Shown here: in pieces, positions 60,695 to 64,000 of the stretch
Layout: every line of letters starts with the position of its first letter
Numbering within the stretch: the first letter of the stretch is position 1
Assembly: GCF_004027225.2 (NCBI RefSeq)
Contig: NC_044277.2
Span: 95,911,552-95,975,551, forward strand
Source of the DNA: Strigops habroptila
Taxonomy: Eukaryota > Chordata > Aves > Psittaciformes > Psittacidae
DNA: 64,000 nucleotides
Direction: 5' to 3'
Made by a program: the position numbers and the translations under genes
The notes under the pieces: model-generated
Told to the model about the DNA's origin: nothing
Databases searched by the model: none
What the model saw: the letters and a program-made list of their open reading frames with translations, nothing else

Positions 60695-63600
60695 TCTTGC
60701 AAGCTCTGTATAAGGGTATGTCAGCACCTAAGTCTTCATACAAAATGCCAGTTTTCCCCTTTCCTTCCACATGCACATACATGCACAGGGGTACTGAAGT
60801 GAAGTTCACGGCAACAGTGATGGACCATATGCCTGTTGCTGTTTCTCAAAGCAAAGCCCAGCAGGAAGGCTGTGCTTTGCCAGGAGATGCCACCACAAAC
60901 CAACGCTTTCTGAGCCACTTCCCATGTGCAGCATCACCACTGACCTACAGTGGCTGTTGAGCAGTGCTTTAAAGCCCTGCTGTGGACAGAACTGAATGCT
61001 GTAGGAAGGAAATAAAAGCATCACAATCACATCCCACAGACAGGAGCAAATCTTAACATTTCAGCCCAAATAGAGTCTCTGCAGTTCAAATATCCCCCAG
61101 ATATTTTCATTCCCAAACTCCTGTATCTGCCCCTTTGCACACTATGAATCCTGCTTTAGGAAATTCTCTAATACAAGATTTAGTATCTATCTGAAGGGAC
61201 AGGGCTTCCAACAGTACCCTGAAAGCTTACCTGACAACGCCAAGACATCTTGCTTGGCATATAATTATGTGGACATACAACATTCCCTGCCATCCTCCCT
61301 ACAGCAAATTAAAATCCTACCTTTGAGCCTTGTTGAAACATCTTTTTCTGACACCACGTTTTGTTTCTTTCTACATCCCACTGAAGAACGCTACAAGCAC
61401 TTCCTCCCTGTCTCTGTTTTCAGGTACATCATCCATCCTGTCAGTCACTGCACTTCCCCATTTTCTCTGTTTGCTTGCCCCTCTGTGTCTGAGGAGCATG
61501 GGACCAAATGCACCATTGCACATCAACTTGTAACAGAAAATCTCTTGTCTTTCTGGACCACCCCCCAAAGTAATTTCCTGGCCTAAGTTTCACCAGTTTC
61601 CTGCTATTCTAGCTCATCTATTAACCACTTATATTACTCACCATGCTGCTCACTTACAGATCTTCATCACAGTCAGTATTACCATTATGGATATTTGCAT
61701 TCTTGCATCTCAACCTACACTTCTCCAAACCCAAGTCTCATTTTAATTCCATTCTATATTTCTAATCTCACCCAGTCCTACTGCACTGAGGGAGACAATT
61801 CTGCAAAAACATAAGTAGATAGATAACTTATTCCACTTACACAACTGACTGTGGTAAACTCTCTCAAAATAATATGGGTGTTGGAATTGAGGCCGTTCTG
61901 TTCCTAAATTTGTTAGGTAACAGAAAAAAAGCATCTTTAGAAAACTTTCATCTCTCAGGTGCCTCAATTCTGACCTTTTGTGTCTTGGCAACACCTGACC
62001 TTAATTATGCAAAATACCTTGCATGACACTTCCTTGCCAGCAGAAAACAGAGCGCCCAAATTTAATGGAATGTTTTTTGTCGCAGAAATACATTTTCTCT
62101 TGTATGTCAAATTCTCAGGGCACAGCAAAAAGCACCAACTGAAGAGAGCACTCATTAAATATGCCAGCAGTGTTTTATTCCTATTACTGTAAAGAAGCCT
62201 TGAACTATTTGTAAAAGATGAATGATTTTGGTTCAAAGTCAACTGCTTTGAATTTACCTTTTTAACTGACAGGTTGAGGTGCCAGGGAAAGAGAAATGAG
62301 AAAGAGGTTCAATATGAACAAGAGCTTCAGCAGTCCACATTGTGCTGCAATCTGGATGATACTTAAGGGAAGTGGATACTGCTGCTCACCCTGTCAGAAG
62401 TACTGAGAGGGTAAGAGAAGGAAAGTCTCCCTCACCAGGTTTTTTCACCTGCCTCTGCCTTCAGTTCCTGAAATTCTCAGATGTGTTGAGTGCACAGGAC
62501 ACGAAGAACTGTTTTTGGAGCCTCATACTGTGGTGCTACGGGCCTTAAGAGAACAGTTCTGGCGAGACACAGCAGACAAGCATGGAGGTGAATGCAGCAT
62601 GACCCCAGCACGGCAACTCACAGGCCGTATGTCCACAGGGAGTCAAGCAAAAGTGTGGGTCCTTGAACCTGGAGCATCAATCACAGGTCTGCTACAACTG
62701 AAAAGCGGGTGTGGAGAAGAGGAGAGAATCCGGTTGCTTCTTGGGATCAGAACAAAATGTTTTCGATCTATTTTGTTCACATGCTGACAAGACCCTGCCT
62801 GACTGCACTAAAGAAAGACCAAGCTTGTTTACTTTCCTGATGTAGCAACACTTGAAAGGGAGAAGAAACTAGCAATCTTCTGAGGACTAGAGACCACTTT
62901 CTAAACCTCTTAACTTTAAAACAGACAGATTAAGGAAGGGAATCTGATATTCCTGGTATTTATTAGAACCACAAATGAAAAGAGGTAGAGAGAAGAGAAG
63001 CTTTAAGTGGTAAGCCTTACAGTTGTACAAAAAAACGGTCCATGCAGTCATGAAAATTGTTTACTGACTACTCCTCAAACTCTTGCAAATCTGGATGTGT
63101 ATGCAAAGTCCAGAAATAAGAAACCCCAGACTATTTTATATAAAGGCCACCATACAGGACAATAGTAACCAGCTGATCAGTGCCGCAGTAATGAAACAAG
63201 AAATGTCACCAAAGCAAAACAATGGAACAAGTAAAACTTCCCCAGAAAATTGTACGAATGCTGGCTGGAGCCTCAGAAGCAATGACAACAATTTCTGCAG
63301 ACCCCCAGAGAAAACTAAAGATCTGAGTAGAAAGAGCATTTAGGAAGACGAATACGATCACGTAACTACAATAAATGGTAAGAACAGTTTAAAATAGGCA
63401 ATTTGTACGCACACTGACAGCTCTGATTAACTTAGTGCAGTAGGAAAGGCAGTGAAATTAAGGAATGGCCTATAAAACACGAAGTACAAACCACTTTTAA
63501 GTAGTGCTAATAATTTTGCATTTACCCAATGTATTTCTGGCTCACACTTCAGACCTTGATTACTCCATTTGCAAGGGTCCCAGATTTACCTTTTAGTTCC

Positions 63601-64000
63601 CAATTCTTCTCTTGAAAACTACTTTCTCTTTTATAACTTAGTCCCCATGATTGTCTATACAATGCTTTCTGTAATGAAAAACCTGCTTCTCAATTGGGTC
63701 AGATGATTTGAACCCATAAAGCCATTCTTTCTCATTTATGTATTTATTTAACTCAATGGCCCCTACTTCTGTACCCCTCTTCCACATTCTCTCTTTTAAC
63801 TATTTAATATATAAACCAACTACTATTTTAAGAATAAGAGTAGACATGCTTATATGAGGATTTGGAGGCTACAATTTCAAAGCCTGAGAGAAAGAGTTTT
63901 CTCGCTTCAGCAGCTTCATTGCTGTTAGTCCCAGACTGGACACAATGCACTACAAACTCAGGCCACCACTGTACTGGCCAGTGTCTGCTTTATGTATATG

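Overview
The window is a piece of a bird nuclear genome. It is moderately AT-rich, intron-dominated, and dotted with CR1 LINE fragments that carry the typical avian 3' end (tandem ATTCTATG-like units next to a 'ttccaacc' block) on both strands. An LTR-like fragment at 54800-55050 resembles one I remember from many bird assemblies. There are no operons, CRISPR arrays, phage, rRNA or tRNA genes. The species cannot be named from sequence alone.

Two protein-coding genes are supported. (1) KCNG2 (Kv6.2, an electrically silent voltage-gated K+ channel subunit) lies on the + strand as two coding exons, 22465-23208 and 43858-44670, separated by a 20.6-kb phase-0 intron. The spliced reading frame is complete at 518 codons plus stop. 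(2) The last coding exon of SLC66A2 (PQLC1, a PQ-loop membrane protein) lies on the - strand at 51708-51915. Its 3' UTR runs toward lower coordinates, and its upstream exons are probably beyond the right edge. The tail-to-tail pair KCNG2 > < SLC66A2 matches the order I know from human 18q23.

Layout: 1-22384 is upstream flank, or 5' non-coding part, of KCNG2. It holds several CR1 copies, a microsatellite and a striking inverted repeat with 441- and 480-bp arms (13388-13828 and 15303-15782). 22385-44670 is the KCNG2 body, whose large intron holds an older LINE relic, a CR1 reverse-transcriptase fragment and simple repeats. 44671-51707 is the convergent 3' region of the two genes. 51916-64000 is most likely SLC66A2 intron, with three CR1 fragments and the LTR-like fragment.

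KCNG2 has a T1 domain, six membrane segments and a TVGYGD filter, but shows the modifier-subunit signature: PVT rather than PVP in S6, a tyrosine at an S4 gating-charge position, and Arg in place of His in the T1 zinc motif. I see no unknown biological system here. The points most worth checking are the long inverted repeat, the overlapping upstream ORF at the KCNG2 start, and a possible truncated KCNG2 isoform ended by an intronic polyadenylation signal.
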